Source: Collinsella sp. (GTDB lineage: Bacteria > Actinomycetota > Coriobacteriia > Coriobacteriales > Coriobacteriaceae). From it: a stretch of 32,488 nucleotides of DNA. Each line of letters starts with the position of its first letter. Within the stretch, counting starts at the first letter, position 1. Of this stretch, positions 23,711 through 31,600 are shown in pieces. Position numbers and translations under genes: made by a program. The notes beneath the pieces were generated by a model that ran no database searches, was not told the DNA's origin, and saw only the letters and a list, made by a program, of their open reading frames with translations. The DNA is taken from contig DXLV01000018.1 in the NCBI GenBank assembly GCA_019414545.1, forward strand, positions 1 to 32,488, in the 5' to 3' direction.

Positions 23711-23712
23711 CT

Positions 23713-24507
23713 ATGTTTAAACTGATTGCATCCGATATGGACGGCACGTTGCTTGACGAAAACGGCCAGGTGCCTCCCGAAACCTATGAACTGATCCTGG
23801 CGCTACGCGAGCATGGCGTGCATTTTGCCGCATCGTCAGGCCGCCGCTACGATCGCCTGTGCGAGTTCTTTGCGCCCGTTCGCGACAAGATGGACTTTGT
23901 CGCAGCTAACGGTGCCCAGGTCTACGCCGACGGAAAGATGGTGGACCGTGAGGTGTATTCGCACCTGGCGATTCGAAAGCTCGCCCAGGCCGTCGGGACG
24001 TTTCCCAATTTGCATCTTGCGCTCTTTGACCGAACCAAATCCTTCTTGCTCGATGACGAGTGCAAGTTCGTACGCGAGGTCGATAAGGACCTTCCCAATG
24101 CCGAGCGCATTTGGGAACTGCCCGATCCCAGCGTAAATATCATCAAGGCGAGTATCTTTTGCGATGACTGTGCCGTTATGGACAGTGCGTACGTGCTACA
24201 GCGAGAACTCGGTCAGCTCTTTACCTTTGCGCCTTCGGGCAACGCGTGGATCGATGCCATGCAGCCCGGTGTGTCGAAGGCCTCGGGCATCGCACAGCTT
24301 GCGGAGCATTACGGCATTGGACGCGACGAGATCATGGCGTTTGGCGACTCGATGAACGACTACGAGATCATCCGCTTTGTCGGCACGGGCTGTGCGATGG
24401 AAAACGCGCGTCCGGCGCTCAAAGCGGTGGCCGATCGCGTGGTGGGGCGCAACCGCGACCACGCTGTCCAGCAAGAACTCCGCCGTGTGCTGGAGAGCCT
24501 CGCTTAA
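23713..24507 (+). CDS. Cof-type HAD-IIB phosphatase
   Basis: A 264-residue HAD hydrolase. Motif I is DMDGTLLD (residues 8-15), motif II is the Ser in SSGR, motif III is the Lys in GVSKASGI, and motif IV is GDSMND. A C2-type cap lies between motifs II and III. Members remove phosphate from small metabolites such as sugar phosphates or FMN; the substrate here is unknown. The SD GGGAG is 7 nt before the ATG but is held in a strong hairpin, which would reduce translation or stop transcription unless it is opened. The neighbouring HAD gene on the other strand is of the same family but not closely similar. Confidence 0.88.
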   Translation: MFKLIASDMDGTLLDENGQVPPETYELILALREHGVHFAASSGRRYDRLCEFFAPVRDKMDFVAANGAQVYADGKMVDREVYSHLAIRKLAQAVGTFPNLHLALFDRTKSFLLDDECKFVREVDKDLPNAERIWELPDPSVNIIKASIFCDDCAVMDSAYVLQRELGQLFTFAPSGNAWIDAMQPGVSKASGIAQLAEHYGIGRDEIMAFGDSMNDYEIIRFVGTGCAMENARPALKAVADRVVGRNRDHAVQQELRRVLESLA

Positions 24508-24516
24508 TCCGACAGA

Positions 24517-24618
24517 TGGGGACGTTCCCGTTCTGCCGGCAGTGGGGGACAGTCCTTGCAGCTTTTCGCGAAGAGTGTCCCTAACGACTAGTCATTCAAG
24601 AACGTCCCCAATGACTAG
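24517..24618. repeat. Dispersed intergenic repeat, copy C (palindromic ends)
   Basis: TGGGGACGTTC (24517-24527) and GAACGTCCCCA (24600-24610) are inverted. CTAGTCATT (24588-24596) and AATGACTAG (24610-24618) form a second inverted pair. It lies between two convergent HAD genes and may act as a bidirectional stop. Confidence 0.7.
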
Positions 24619-24625
24619 CCGATGG

Positions 24626-25468
24626 CTAGGCGAGGGCGGCCATGATGGTGCGGGCGACGCCGTCGTGGTCATTGTCGTATTCGGTGATGGCGTCGGCGGC
24701 GTCGCGGTCTTCGGGCTCGCCGTTGATCATGGCCATGCCGTGGCCTGCTGCCTGCAGCATGGGAATGTCGTTGATGTTGTCGCCGAAGCCCCAGGCGTCG
24801 GCGAGACGCTCGCCCAGGTGCTCGCATAGCCACGTGAGGGCCGTTCCCTTGGTGGCGCCCTCGCCCATGACCTCGATATTCATGGCGTACGAACGCGTGA
24901 CCTCAATGCCTCCGAGCGTGTCGAGCTCAGCCGCGATGGCGTCGCGATCGGCCGGGTCGTGCCAGTACATGGCGATGCGTTCGAGCGTCTCGACCCCGTC
25001 GATCTTGCTGTCGATATCCATGTCGATCGGCGTTCGTGTGCGCTTGAGCGAAGCCGCGATGTGGGGGTCGCCGCCACAGAACTCATCCAGACGCCCGTAT
25101 AGCGAGCGGGGGAGGAAACACTGCCCATCCGCGAAGATATCGAAGGTCACATCGTGGCCGGCGGCAATGCGATGGATGCGGTGGGCAATGCCACGGTCGA
25201 GCGGACGGCTCAAGATGCGCGTGGCACGCGAAGTATCGGTGGGCGTACCGTCGTCGAGTTGCCAGACGCTGGCGCCGTTGGCACAGACCGCGTAGTGCAC
25301 GGCGGGATGGGCGAGGATGGGCTCAAAGATGCCCGACAGCGGACGTCCCGTGCAGGGAACAAACTCGATGTCACGACGTGCGAGCTCGTCGAGCATTGCC
25401 CAGGTGGCATCGCTCATTTGCTTATCGCTCGTCAGCAGCGTCCCATCCATATCGGAAAACACAATCAT
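24626..25468 (-). CDS. Cof-type HAD-IIB phosphatase
   Basis: A 280-residue HAD hydrolase with motif I SDMDGTLLTSD near the N-terminus, motif II in CTGRPL, motif III Lys in GATKGTAL and motif IV GFGDNINDIPML. A C2 cap sits in the middle. It is a general small-molecule phosphatase of unknown substrate. I start at ATG 25468, since the family begins right before motif I and GGAAAGGG lies 11-17 nt upstream; 20 more codons are open but contain no better start. It is convergent with the other HAD gene and lies downstream of the citrate synthase terminator. Confidence 0.86.
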   Translation of the reverse strand: MIVFSDMDGTLLTSDKQMSDATWAMLDELARRDIEFVPCTGRPLSGIFEPILAHPAVHYAVCANGASVWQLDDGTPTDTSRATRILSRPLDRGIAHRIHRIAAGHDVTFDIFADGQCFLPRSLYGRLDEFCGGDPHIAASLKRTRTPIDMDIDSKIDGVETLERIAMYWHDPADRDAIAAELDTLGGIEVTRSYAMNIEVMGEGATKGTALTWLCEHLGERLADAWGFGDNINDIPMLQAAGHGMAMINGEPEDRDAADAITEYDNDHDGVARTIMAALA

Positions 25469-25493
25469 TTGATGCAGCCCTTTCCACTGGCAT

Positions 25494-25531
25494 AAAAAGC
25501 GTGGCCGAGGGCTTGGGTCCCTGGCCACGCT
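25494..25531 (-). terminator. Intrinsic terminator of the citrate synthase operon
   Basis: AGCGTGGCC (25498-25506) pairs with GGCCACGCT (25523-25531); inner AGGG/CCCT extends it. On the minus strand a run of five T follows (forward A-run 25494-25498). Confidence 0.92.
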
Positions 25532-25554
25532 CGAGTTCTATAACGGTCCGCGTC

Positions 25555-26973
25555 CTAGCGGTCGGCGAGCGGCTTGTACTCCAGCGGCTCGATCACCGGA
25601 CGATAGGCGGGGCGGATGATACGGTGCGCGCAGAAGAGCTCTTCCATGCGGTGTGCCGACCAGCCGGCCATGCGGGCGACGGCGAATAGCGGCGTAAAGA
25701 GCGTCTCGGGCACGCCGAGCATCTTGTAGATAAAGCCCGTGTACAGGTCGATGTTGGCGCAGATGGGCTTGGTCATGCCGTGGTCGCGCATGACCTGGGG
25801 TGCCAGGCGCTCGATGCGCTCGATGAGTGCGAACTCTTCGCCCAAGTTCTTCTTGGCTGCCAGCGAGCGCGCGTAACGGCGGCACACCTCGGCGCGTGGG
25901 TCGCTCAGCGTGTAGACGGCGTGGCCCATGCCGTAGATGAGGCCGGTGCCGTCGAAGGCCTGCTTGTCGAGGATCTTGCCCAGGTAGGCCGCGACCTCGT
26001 CCTCGTTTTCCCAGTTGGAAACATGCGCGCGGATGTCCTCGTGCATAGACACGACCTTGGCATTGGCACCGCCGTGGCGCGGGCCCTTGAGCGAGCCGAT
26101 AGCCGCGGCGTAGGCGGAATACGGGTCGGTGGCCGAAGACGACAGCACGCGGCAAGCGAAGGTGGAGTTGTTGCCGCCGCCGTGCTCGGCATGCAGCATG
26201 AGCATAACGTCGAGCAGCATGGCCTCATCGCGGGTGAACGCCATACCGCCGCGGAGCACCTGTAGGATGGTCTCGGCGGTGGAGAGACCGGGCGTGGGGT
26301 GCGGCACGTGAACCTCGGAGCCGCGAAGCTTGGCGATCGAGGCCATGTGTGCGAAGGCGGCGATGCGCGGGAGACGTGCGAGCATGGAAATGGCGACGTC
26401 GATTTCGTGCTCGGGCGTGATCACGTCTGGTTCGGCATCGAAGGCGTAGAGCAGCAGCACAGCGCGCTGGAGCACGTTCATGATGCTCGACGACACCGTG
26501 GTCATGGGGAACTCTTTGACGTACTCGTCGCTCAGATGTCTAAAGGCACCTAGGCGCTCGCAAAAGCCGTCGAGCTCTTCCTTGTTGGGTAGCGAACCCG
26601 TGATAAGCAGATAGGCGACTTCTTCGTAGCCGTAGCGATTCTCGGCCTGGGCATTGTTGACCAGATCCTCGATGCTGTAGCCGCGAAGCGTGAGCTTGCC
26701 CTGATCGGGCACGACCTTTCCGTCGACCTTGTTGTAGCCGTGCACATCCGAGATACGAGTGAGGCCCGCGACCACGCCCGAGCCGTCGGCATTGCGCAGG
26801 CCGCGCTTGACATTGTGCTCGACAAACAGGCCCTCGTCATAAGGGTCGGTCGGCAGGCCGTGGTAGAGGTTTTCGCTCTCAGGCGAAATCTGGCGGCTTG
26901 CTTCGTAATCCAGAACCAGGCGGCTCAAGTGGTCATCGAAACGGTAATAGATTTTCTTGGCGTCGTAGGCCAT
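25555..26973 (-). CDS. gltA: Citrate synthase (citrate/2-methylcitrate synthase family)
   Basis: A 472-residue citrate synthase that joins acetyl-CoA and oxaloacetate. Catalytic residues are visible: His264 in HAEHGGGNNSTF, His351 in GMGHAVYTLSDPR and the Asp in NIDLYTGFIY. The KGPRHGGANAKV motif is at 296-306. The length is greater than the 370-430 of most forms, with an N-terminal extension typical of anaerobic Gram-positive relatives. SD AGAGGAG is 6 nt before the ATG. It is 77 nt downstream of the ACT-domain gene on the same strand and probably co-transcribed. In Coriobacteriia with an incomplete TCA cycle it would make citrate for glutamate synthesis; this is inference. Confidence 0.92.
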   Translation of the reverse strand: MAYDAKKIYYRFDDHLSRLVLDYEASRQISPESENLYHGLPTDPYDEGLFVEHNVKRGLRNADGSGVVAGLTRISDVHGYNKVDGKVVPDQGKLTLRGYSIEDLVNNAQAENRYGYEEVAYLLITGSLPNKEELDGFCERLGAFRHLSDEYVKEFPMTTVSSSIMNVLQRAVLLLYAFDAEPDVITPEHEIDVAISMLARLPRIAAFAHMASIAKLRGSEVHVPHPTPGLSTAETILQVLRGGMAFTRDEAMLLDVMLMLHAEHGGGNNSTFACRVLSSSATDPYSAYAAAIGSLKGPRHGGANAKVVSMHEDIRAHVSNWENEDEVAAYLGKILDKQAFDGTGLIYGMGHAVYTLSDPRAEVCRRYARSLAAKKNLGEEFALIERIERLAPQVMRDHGMTKPICANIDLYTGFIYKMLGVPETLFTPLFAVARMAGWSAHRMEELFCAHRIIRPAYRPVIEPLEYKPLADR

Positions 26974-27050
26974 GCGCGCTCCTCTCCGGGCCGCATCGGG
27001 GTGACTTGCATGGGCATGCGCGCGTCAGGCTATCCCCAGCGGCTTGCTCG

Positions 27051-27338
27051 CTACAGGCGGTACATAAAGTTAAAGACATCCTCGCGCTGGATGGACACAT
27101 TGACGCCCGAAAGCTCGCCGGCCTCGGCCAGCGCCTTCTGCAGCTCGGCGAAGTCGAGCTTGGACTCGGCGGTGTCGGCCAGCATGGTCATGGTGAAGAT
27201 ATCCTCGATAATGGACTGCGTGATGTCGCGGATGTCGACGTTGGCCTCGCCTAGGACACGGGTGACGCCGGCGACGATGCCGGGGCGGTTCTTGCCAAGG
27301 ACGGTGATGACGATACGGGAGGACGAGATCTCGGCCAT
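27051..27338 (-). CDS. ACT domain protein, UPF0237 family
   Basis: A 95-residue protein consisting of a single ACT domain: RIVITVLGKNRPGIVAGVTRVLGEANVDIRDITQSI-type core with the GxxRPGIVA ligand-binding loop. The UPF0237 family is usually found just before a DUF711 (PFL-like) gene. ACT domains bind amino acids and change the activity of a partner. Here the next gene on the strand is citrate synthase, so it could sense an amino acid, such as glutamate, and modulate it, but no evidence shows this. SD AAGGG is 6 nt before the ATG. TACAAT at 27401-27406 (minus strand) is a possible -10. Confidence 0.82.
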   Translation of the reverse strand: MAEISSSRIVITVLGKNRPGIVAGVTRVLGEANVDIRDITQSIIEDIFTMTMLADTAESKLDFAELQKALAEAGELSGVNVSIQREDVFNFMYRL

Positions 27339-27400
27339 GGGAAACCCTTTCGCGTGATTGCGGCGCGCGCGGGGCGCTCCGCTACGGTACAGTGTTCATC

Positions 27401-27406
27401 ATTGTA
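27401..27406 (-). promoter_or_regulatory. Putative -10 of the ACT-citrate synthase operon
   Basis: TACAAT on the minus strand, about 63 nt before the ACT gene. No convincing -35 at the proper distance. Confidence 0.3.
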
Positions 27407-27413
27407 CCTGTCT

Positions 27414-27734
27414 GGCGCAAAAAAGGCGCGCTCGCTGCGGCGTTACATGCCTGCAACATGAGCGTAAGGGGGAAGGCCGCACGGGGAAGAGCCGTCTGGC
27501 GCGTGTCCGGCTCGTGTTGGGTTGATTTCCGATCTCAGCCGAACACATTGAGCGGACAGGCCGTTCCCGCAGTCAGCCGAACGCCTCCGACGGCTGATTC
27601 CGAACTGGAAGCGGAGGGCATCCCCGCCCTTCGGTAGGGGATACCGCTCCGCGGCGCATGCCGCGGGCGGCGCCCCTATCGGACCACCGTGACCTCAGTT
27701 GGGATGGGCCCAGCACTGCCGCGTACTCGGTGAG
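27414..27734. other. Gene-free region with hairpins
   Basis: No gene is convincing in these 321 nt. TCAGCCGAAC is repeated at 27535-27544 and 27573-27582. The second copy lies in a 7-bp stem (TCAGCCG 27573-27579 / CGGCTGA 27591-27597). A strong stem follows: GCGGAG (27611-27616) / CTCCGC (27647-27652) with inner ATCCCC/GGGGAT. No T-run. It separates the conserved chromosome from the integrase remnant, so it may hold an attachment site, but no direct repeat of an att core could be found in the window. Confidence 0.5.
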
Positions 27735-28460
27735 CTAGAGCCAACTGTTCGTCTTCACGTCGCGTATGGCGATATTTCGGTCGTCCGGCTCGGTGATGCC
27801 GTAGCCGAACGCCTGGAGCGTCTCGATGGACTCCTGGATCCTCTGTTGGAACATGGGACCCGGATCGACCCTCGGCCCGAGGTGCCCGCGCCAAAGGCAC
27901 GGCGTGGCGCGCAGCATGTTATGGATTTTGGAGATGGGCTCGATGTCGGCGTAGACGTTGAGCGTCGCCATGGCGTCCTTGTGGCCGAGGATCGATTGGA
28001 GCGCCTTGATATCGCCGCCTTGGCGGATCCACTGCGTTGCGAACGTGTGGCGAAGGCCGTGGAACGTGATCAGCTCGTCGTTGGTGCCCATGAGGCCGTT
28101 GGTCTCCGAGAACGTCTTGAACGCCCTGCGGATATAGCTTGTCGTCGCGAAGGTCGCGCCCGGCTCCGACAGGATGTAGCAGCCCCCGATCTCGACCGCC
28201 CCGGTAAGGCCGCGCAAGCGCAGCTTTCCGCAGTCGATCTCGTGGGTCTCCTTCAGGAAGGGGAGTAGGCCGACCGGGTCGATGGGGATACCCCTGGCGT
28301 CATGGGTCTTGGTGTCCTTGATGAACGAACCCATTCCCTTCGCGTACGCCACCGAGTGTCTGATCGAGATCAGGCCCGTCTCGAAATCCACATCGCACCA
28401 CCGAAGGCCGCAGACCTCGCCGATTCGCATCCCCGTGTGCAGGGCGAGTACGACCGCCCT
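27735..28460 (-). pseudogene. Truncated tyrosine recombinase (phage/ICE integrase), catalytic domain only
   Basis: About 241 codons of a tyrosine integrase remain. The catalytic residues are all present: Arg in TGMRIGEVCGLRW, Lys in DTKTHD, His and Arg in HGLRHTFAT, His in ILGHKD and Tyr in LNVYADI. The N-terminal arm-binding and core-binding domains are missing. The frame is open back to the codon AGG (28458-28460); the codon before it is TAG, which is the stop of the XRE gene upstream in the same frame. The first in-frame ATG (28430) is within the catalytic domain and has no proper SD. A deletion joining XRE and integrase is the simplest explanation. The fragment lies at the left edge of the accessory region. 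Confidence 0.75.
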
Positions 28461-28712
28461 CTAATCCTCGGCGGACCAATCGAGTCCGAGCTCCTTTCGG
28501 GCATCCTCTTCGCTCATGACTTCGAGAAGGTCTCCGGGTTGGCAACGAAGGGCGAGGCATAGCTGCTCGAGTGTGTTGAAGCGAATGCCGCGAATATGCC
28601 CTTTTTTAATACGGGACAGGTTCACGGGCGTGGTTCCAATCCTTTCGGCAAGTTCGTTCGAGGAAATCTTTCGCTCGGCCATGATCTTGTCGAGGCGAAC
28701 AATTACGGGCAT
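28461..28712 (-). CDS. Small XRE-family transcriptional regulator
   Basis: An 83-residue helix-turn-helix protein: the HTH covers about 8-65, with SSNELAERIGTTPVNLSRIKKG as the helix-turn-helix and LEQLCLALRCQPGDLLE after it. This is the YozG-like class of short Cro/CI proteins. It follows the DUF2975 gene by 9 nt with SD AAGGA and is co-transcribed with it; such DUF2975-XRE pairs are common in Firmicutes and Actinomycetota. A perfect inverted repeat in the operon promoter is its probable operator. Its TAG stop borders the integrase remnant in the same frame, so its C-terminal few residues may have been altered by the rearrangement. Confidence 0.85.
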   Translation of the reverse strand: MPVIVRLDKIMAERKISSNELAERIGTTPVNLSRIKKGHIRGIRFNTLEQLCLALRCQPGDLLEVMSEEDARKELGLDWSAED

Positions 28713-28721
28713 GGCGTTTCC

Positions 28722-29234
28722 TTACGCAATCTCGTCGGAGTCGAGGTACAGCTCTCGGGCGTACAAGAAGAGCTGGGAAAGCATGAACAGGACGATGCCG
28801 AGAACCAGAGAGGTCCAATCGAATGATGAAGCGATCTCTTGGGCGCCGACGGCCCCCTCGCCGCCAAACATCGAAACGGAGGTTTTGAGTGAGCCGGCGT
28901 AGAGGCTGGTGGCAGCTTGAACAACGAAGAGAATGCCGAGCACCTTCAAGCATGTCGCAGACCCTTTCTTGAAGGGGTCTCCGCTCTTGATCGTCCACAC
29001 GAGAACGGCGCTGAGGATGGTCGTAGCGATACCGATGACGGCAGGGACCAATGTCGAGATCGCAAGGGCTGGATACGCGGGGGAGTCTGCAATTACAGGG
29101 TTGTCGAGCACTTCGATTGCTGGCTTTAAGGAGAACGCCACTTGTGCGATGGCGGTGGCGCAAAGGGTCGCAGAGGCTATCGCACATGCGATGCGGAAGG
29201 AATGAAGCCGGGGAGTGCGATTGTCGGAACTCAT
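28722..29234 (-). CDS. DUF2975 membrane protein
   Basis: A 170-residue protein with four hydrophobic segments (about 13-32, 54-80, 95-115, 135-157) and a SGDPFKKG motif between the second and third, which is a mark of DUF2975. Its function is unknown. It starts with ATG 29234, SD GGAGG 5 nt upstream, and is followed by the XRE regulator after 9 nt. In such pairs the membrane protein may influence the regulator or sense the envelope; this is inference from context. It is divergent from the ABC transporter genes. Confidence 0.82.
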   Translation of the reverse strand: MSSDNRTPRLHSFRIACAIASATLCATAIAQVAFSLKPAIEVLDNPVIADSPAYPALAISTLVPAVIGIATTILSAVLVWTIKSGDPFKKGSATCLKVLGILFVVQAATSLYAGSLKTSVSMFGGEGAVGAQEIASSFDWTSLVLGIVLFMLSQLFLYARELYLDSDEIA

Positions 29235-29271
29235 AATAACCTCCGAAGAATTTAAAAAACTCAGGTTACTT

Positions 29272-29290
29272 TTTAACAGTTTATGTTAAA
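29272..29290. promoter_or_regulatory. Putative XRE operator in the divergent promoter region
   Basis: TTTAACA (29272-29278), a 5-nt spacer, TGTTAAA (29284-29290): a perfect inverted repeat. It overlaps the minus-strand -10 (TAAACT, forward 29278-29283). Confidence 0.6.
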
Positions 29291-29306
29291 TTGACTTTGC
29301 CGGCAA
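29278..29306 (-). promoter_or_regulatory. Promoter of the DUF2975-XRE operon
   Basis: On the minus strand, TTGCCG (forward 29301-29306), a 17-nt spacer and TAAACT (forward 29278-29283). The inverted repeat at 29272-29290 covers the -10. On the plus strand TTGACT at 29291-29296 is a possible -35 for the ABC genes, but the -10 that would fit (29314-29319) is poor. Confidence 0.45.
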
Positions 29307-29378
29307 GTAATCACAGCATGCTGCAATCGTAACCCCGCGCATCGAGCTGAATCGTGTTGAAACGAGCTGGTGATACGT

Positions 29379-31595
29379 ATGCTCAAAATCTCGAAGGCGA
29401 TCTTTAGGTCGCTTCTCTCCTCCAGGTCGCTCTGTGTTGTCGTTGTTGCGTTGATGGTTCTTTGTGCTCTGCCCGTCTTCAGGAGCGCGGCTGGCATCGA
29501 CGGACGGGTCGAATACCTCGAGTCGGGAATAACCCGTGTTGAGCAGGAATTGTCAGCATCCTATGCGGATGCGCTTGTGAATGCGGGGGAGGACGGTGTC
29601 TATACCTCTTCATCAAGCATGCCCGCGCTTCTGTACCCTCTTGCCGCGGGACGTCTTATCTTGGCACCGCTCTCTCCCCTACTTCCGTTTCTGCAGATAT
29701 CGGATGGAGCGTACTCCTTTTATGACGGATCGAAGGAGTACTTGCTATGGGCCGCAACGGCCGTTGCCGTCTCGTTCCTTGCCGCGCGTCTTAACAAACG
29801 TGAAAAGCTCATCATCCAGGCACCGATGGGCGAGCTGGGTAGACTTGTTGCATCGAGCGTATGGGCGAGTGTTTTTGCAATGCTTGCCGTCCTCGCCATC
29901 AATCTTCCAGGGATAATCGCCGCGCTTGTGAAGAATGGCCCGGGCTCGCCGTTCTATCCGATAGGCTACATTCAATATGCGACTCCGGTTATCAAACCGG
30001 CTTGGCTGGTGTTCGCGCAGACGGCCATCTTGCAATTCTTGGTGGCAGCGTTCATCTCGCTTGTCGTTCACCTTGCCGTGAAGATTGCCAATAACCCTAC
30101 GCTTGGAATCGTGTTCGTATGTGCCCTGATGGGGGTGACGATGGTTCCCGGGTATTACGGAAGATCCATCGCTTTACGTGAGTTCGCCCTGTTGAATCCC
30201 CTTACGTATGCGAACACTGAGTTGACCGTCGGCGCCTATAGCCCGTACCCGACAACGCAGATAGTGAATCTGCCTGGACTTTGCTTCGAGCGTGGCGCGA
30301 TTGCCCTCGTATGCGCAATCGGGATCGAGGTGCTGGCAATTAGCCTGCTTTGCGTTGCTGGAAAGAGCGGCTGCGCGTGCCCGATATCCCCGATTTGTCT
30401 TGAGAGAGGTTCCTTCACTGCATCGAGAACGGCAACTCGTTCGAGCGCTTGTGCCTCCGCCGTTGCATACGTAAGAACGATGGGGAAACTGCTCCTGCGT
30501 TCTCCTACCCTCGCCGTATGCGCGATTGCAATGTCGACGACGATGCTGGCCCCGGCTCTGGTCGAGATGTTTCCTGACGCTGATAGCGTTTCCGCTGTTC
30601 GGTATAGGGATGGGGAGCTCCGTTCAATAGATCGGTATCTAGAGCAGAACGCTGCGAATATGGACGTCGAGGGCAAAGCGGCCCTGGAAGACATGCGGGA
30701 TGCTCTTTCGGGTTTCGTGTACGCGCCTATGCCTGCGGAGGGGTTTCGAAGCCTTGCGACGTACGAGCGCGCTCGAGGTGAGCTGGGCGCGGCAGATGCG
30801 ACTCTCCTGCAATCGATCGGAATCGAGCCGGAGACTCCTTCTCGTGCGGAGGCGCGCGCCCTTCTGCTTGAGTCGATCGCGAGCTTGCCGGACCCCAAGG
30901 TTTACGAGTTAAGTACGAAGATGCCCCCATTAATCCTCCTTTCGTATCTCCAGGCAGCGCTTCCCTCCTTATTTTTGCTGTTGCCCGTGGTTGTCACATC
31001 GCTCGCGTGCACCCACCTGCAGTGTCGTTCCCTTCTGGTTCTCCAGATCCCCGCAACAGCGCATGTGCGTTTTCTGACGGCTGTTGCGCTGGCTCTCCTG
31101 CTTGGCTTGGTGCTGCTTTTGGTGTCGATGGTTCCCGCTGTCGTTGTGTCCGTGATTAAGAACGGTGCGGGTGGATCGGAGTATCCCGTCGCTCTCATTC
31201 GGGCGGGAGCTTCGACAACGTCCATGGTGGGGGAGGCGGTGTTGTGCAGTATTCCGTTGCTGGTCATGGCATACGGCGTGATTTCCGTCGTCGCTGCGTT
31301 GACAGCAGCGATTAGCCGCAACCCCGTTGTCACCGGAATGGTTTGCGCGGTTCTCTTGGTGTTGGGTTCGTTGAGCGCTCATGTTGAAAGCGTGGGCATG
31401 GGCGTCGCGCTGCTGGCTCCATTCGCCTCGTTTGATCCCGCTTCCCAGGTGGGGACGATTGGGTTCCTTGGGCGAGGGACGAACGCGATGCCTTTTGGAG
31501 AGGTCGTCGGCGCATCGGGCGCTCTGCTGGTGGTCTTGGGCGCCGTATCTCCGTTGATGGTGCGCCTGAGTGTTCCAAAGATCGAAAGGGGATGA
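29379..31595 (+). CDS. ABC transporter permease with two homologous halves
   Basis: A 738-residue membrane protein. Two units of similar design follow each other: a TM near the start, an extracytoplasmic domain and then a block of about five TMs. The closing blocks match each other: LVKNGPGSPFYPI (about 183-195) with VIKNGAGGSEYPV (about 592-604), and IANNPTLGIVFVCAL (about 226-240) with ISRNPVVTGMVCAVL, about 409 residues apart. This looks like an internal duplication giving a fused permease dimer. Substrate unknown. Start uncertain: ATG 29379 or GTG 29370, both with a weak SD. The gene ends 5 nt before the ATPase start. Regulated by the shared divergent region, probably by the XRE protein. 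Confidence 0.75.
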   Translation: MLKISKAIFRSLLSSRSLCVVVVALMVLCALPVFRSAAGIDGRVEYLESGITRVEQELSASYADALVNAGEDGVYTSSSSMPALLYPLAAGRLILAPLSPLLPFLQISDGAYSFYDGSKEYLLWAATAVAVSFLAARLNKREKLIIQAPMGELGRLVASSVWASVFAMLAVLAINLPGIIAALVKNGPGSPFYPIGYIQYATPVIKPAWLVFAQTAILQFLVAAFISLVVHLAVKIANNPTLGIVFVCALMGVTMVPGYYGRSIALREFALLNPLTYANTELTVGAYSPYPTTQIVNLPGLCFERGAIALVCAIGIEVLAISLLCVAGKSGCACPISPICLERGSFTASRTATRSSACASAVAYVRTMGKLLLRSPTLAVCAIAMSTTMLAPALVEMFPDADSVSAVRYRDGELRSIDRYLEQNAANMDVEGKAALEDMRDALSGFVYAPMPAEGFRSLATYERARGELGAADATLLQSIGIEPETPSRAEARALLLESIASLPDPKVYELSTKMPPLILLSYLQAALPSLFLLLPVVVTSLACTHLQCRSLLVLQIPATAHVRFLTAVALALLLGLVLLLVSMVPAVVVSVIKNGAGGSEYPVALIRAGASTTSMVGEAVLCSIPLLVMAYGVISVVAALTAAISRNPVVTGMVCAVLLVLGSLSAHVESVGMGVALLAPFASFDPASQVGTIGFLGRGTNAMPFGEVVGASGALLVVLGAVSPLMVRLSVPKIERG

Positions 31596-31600
31596 TCTCG

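Noticed and set aside
27392..27637. 81-codon plus-strand frame
   Set aside because: No SD, no recognisable motif, and it overlaps hairpins and the ACT promoter region.
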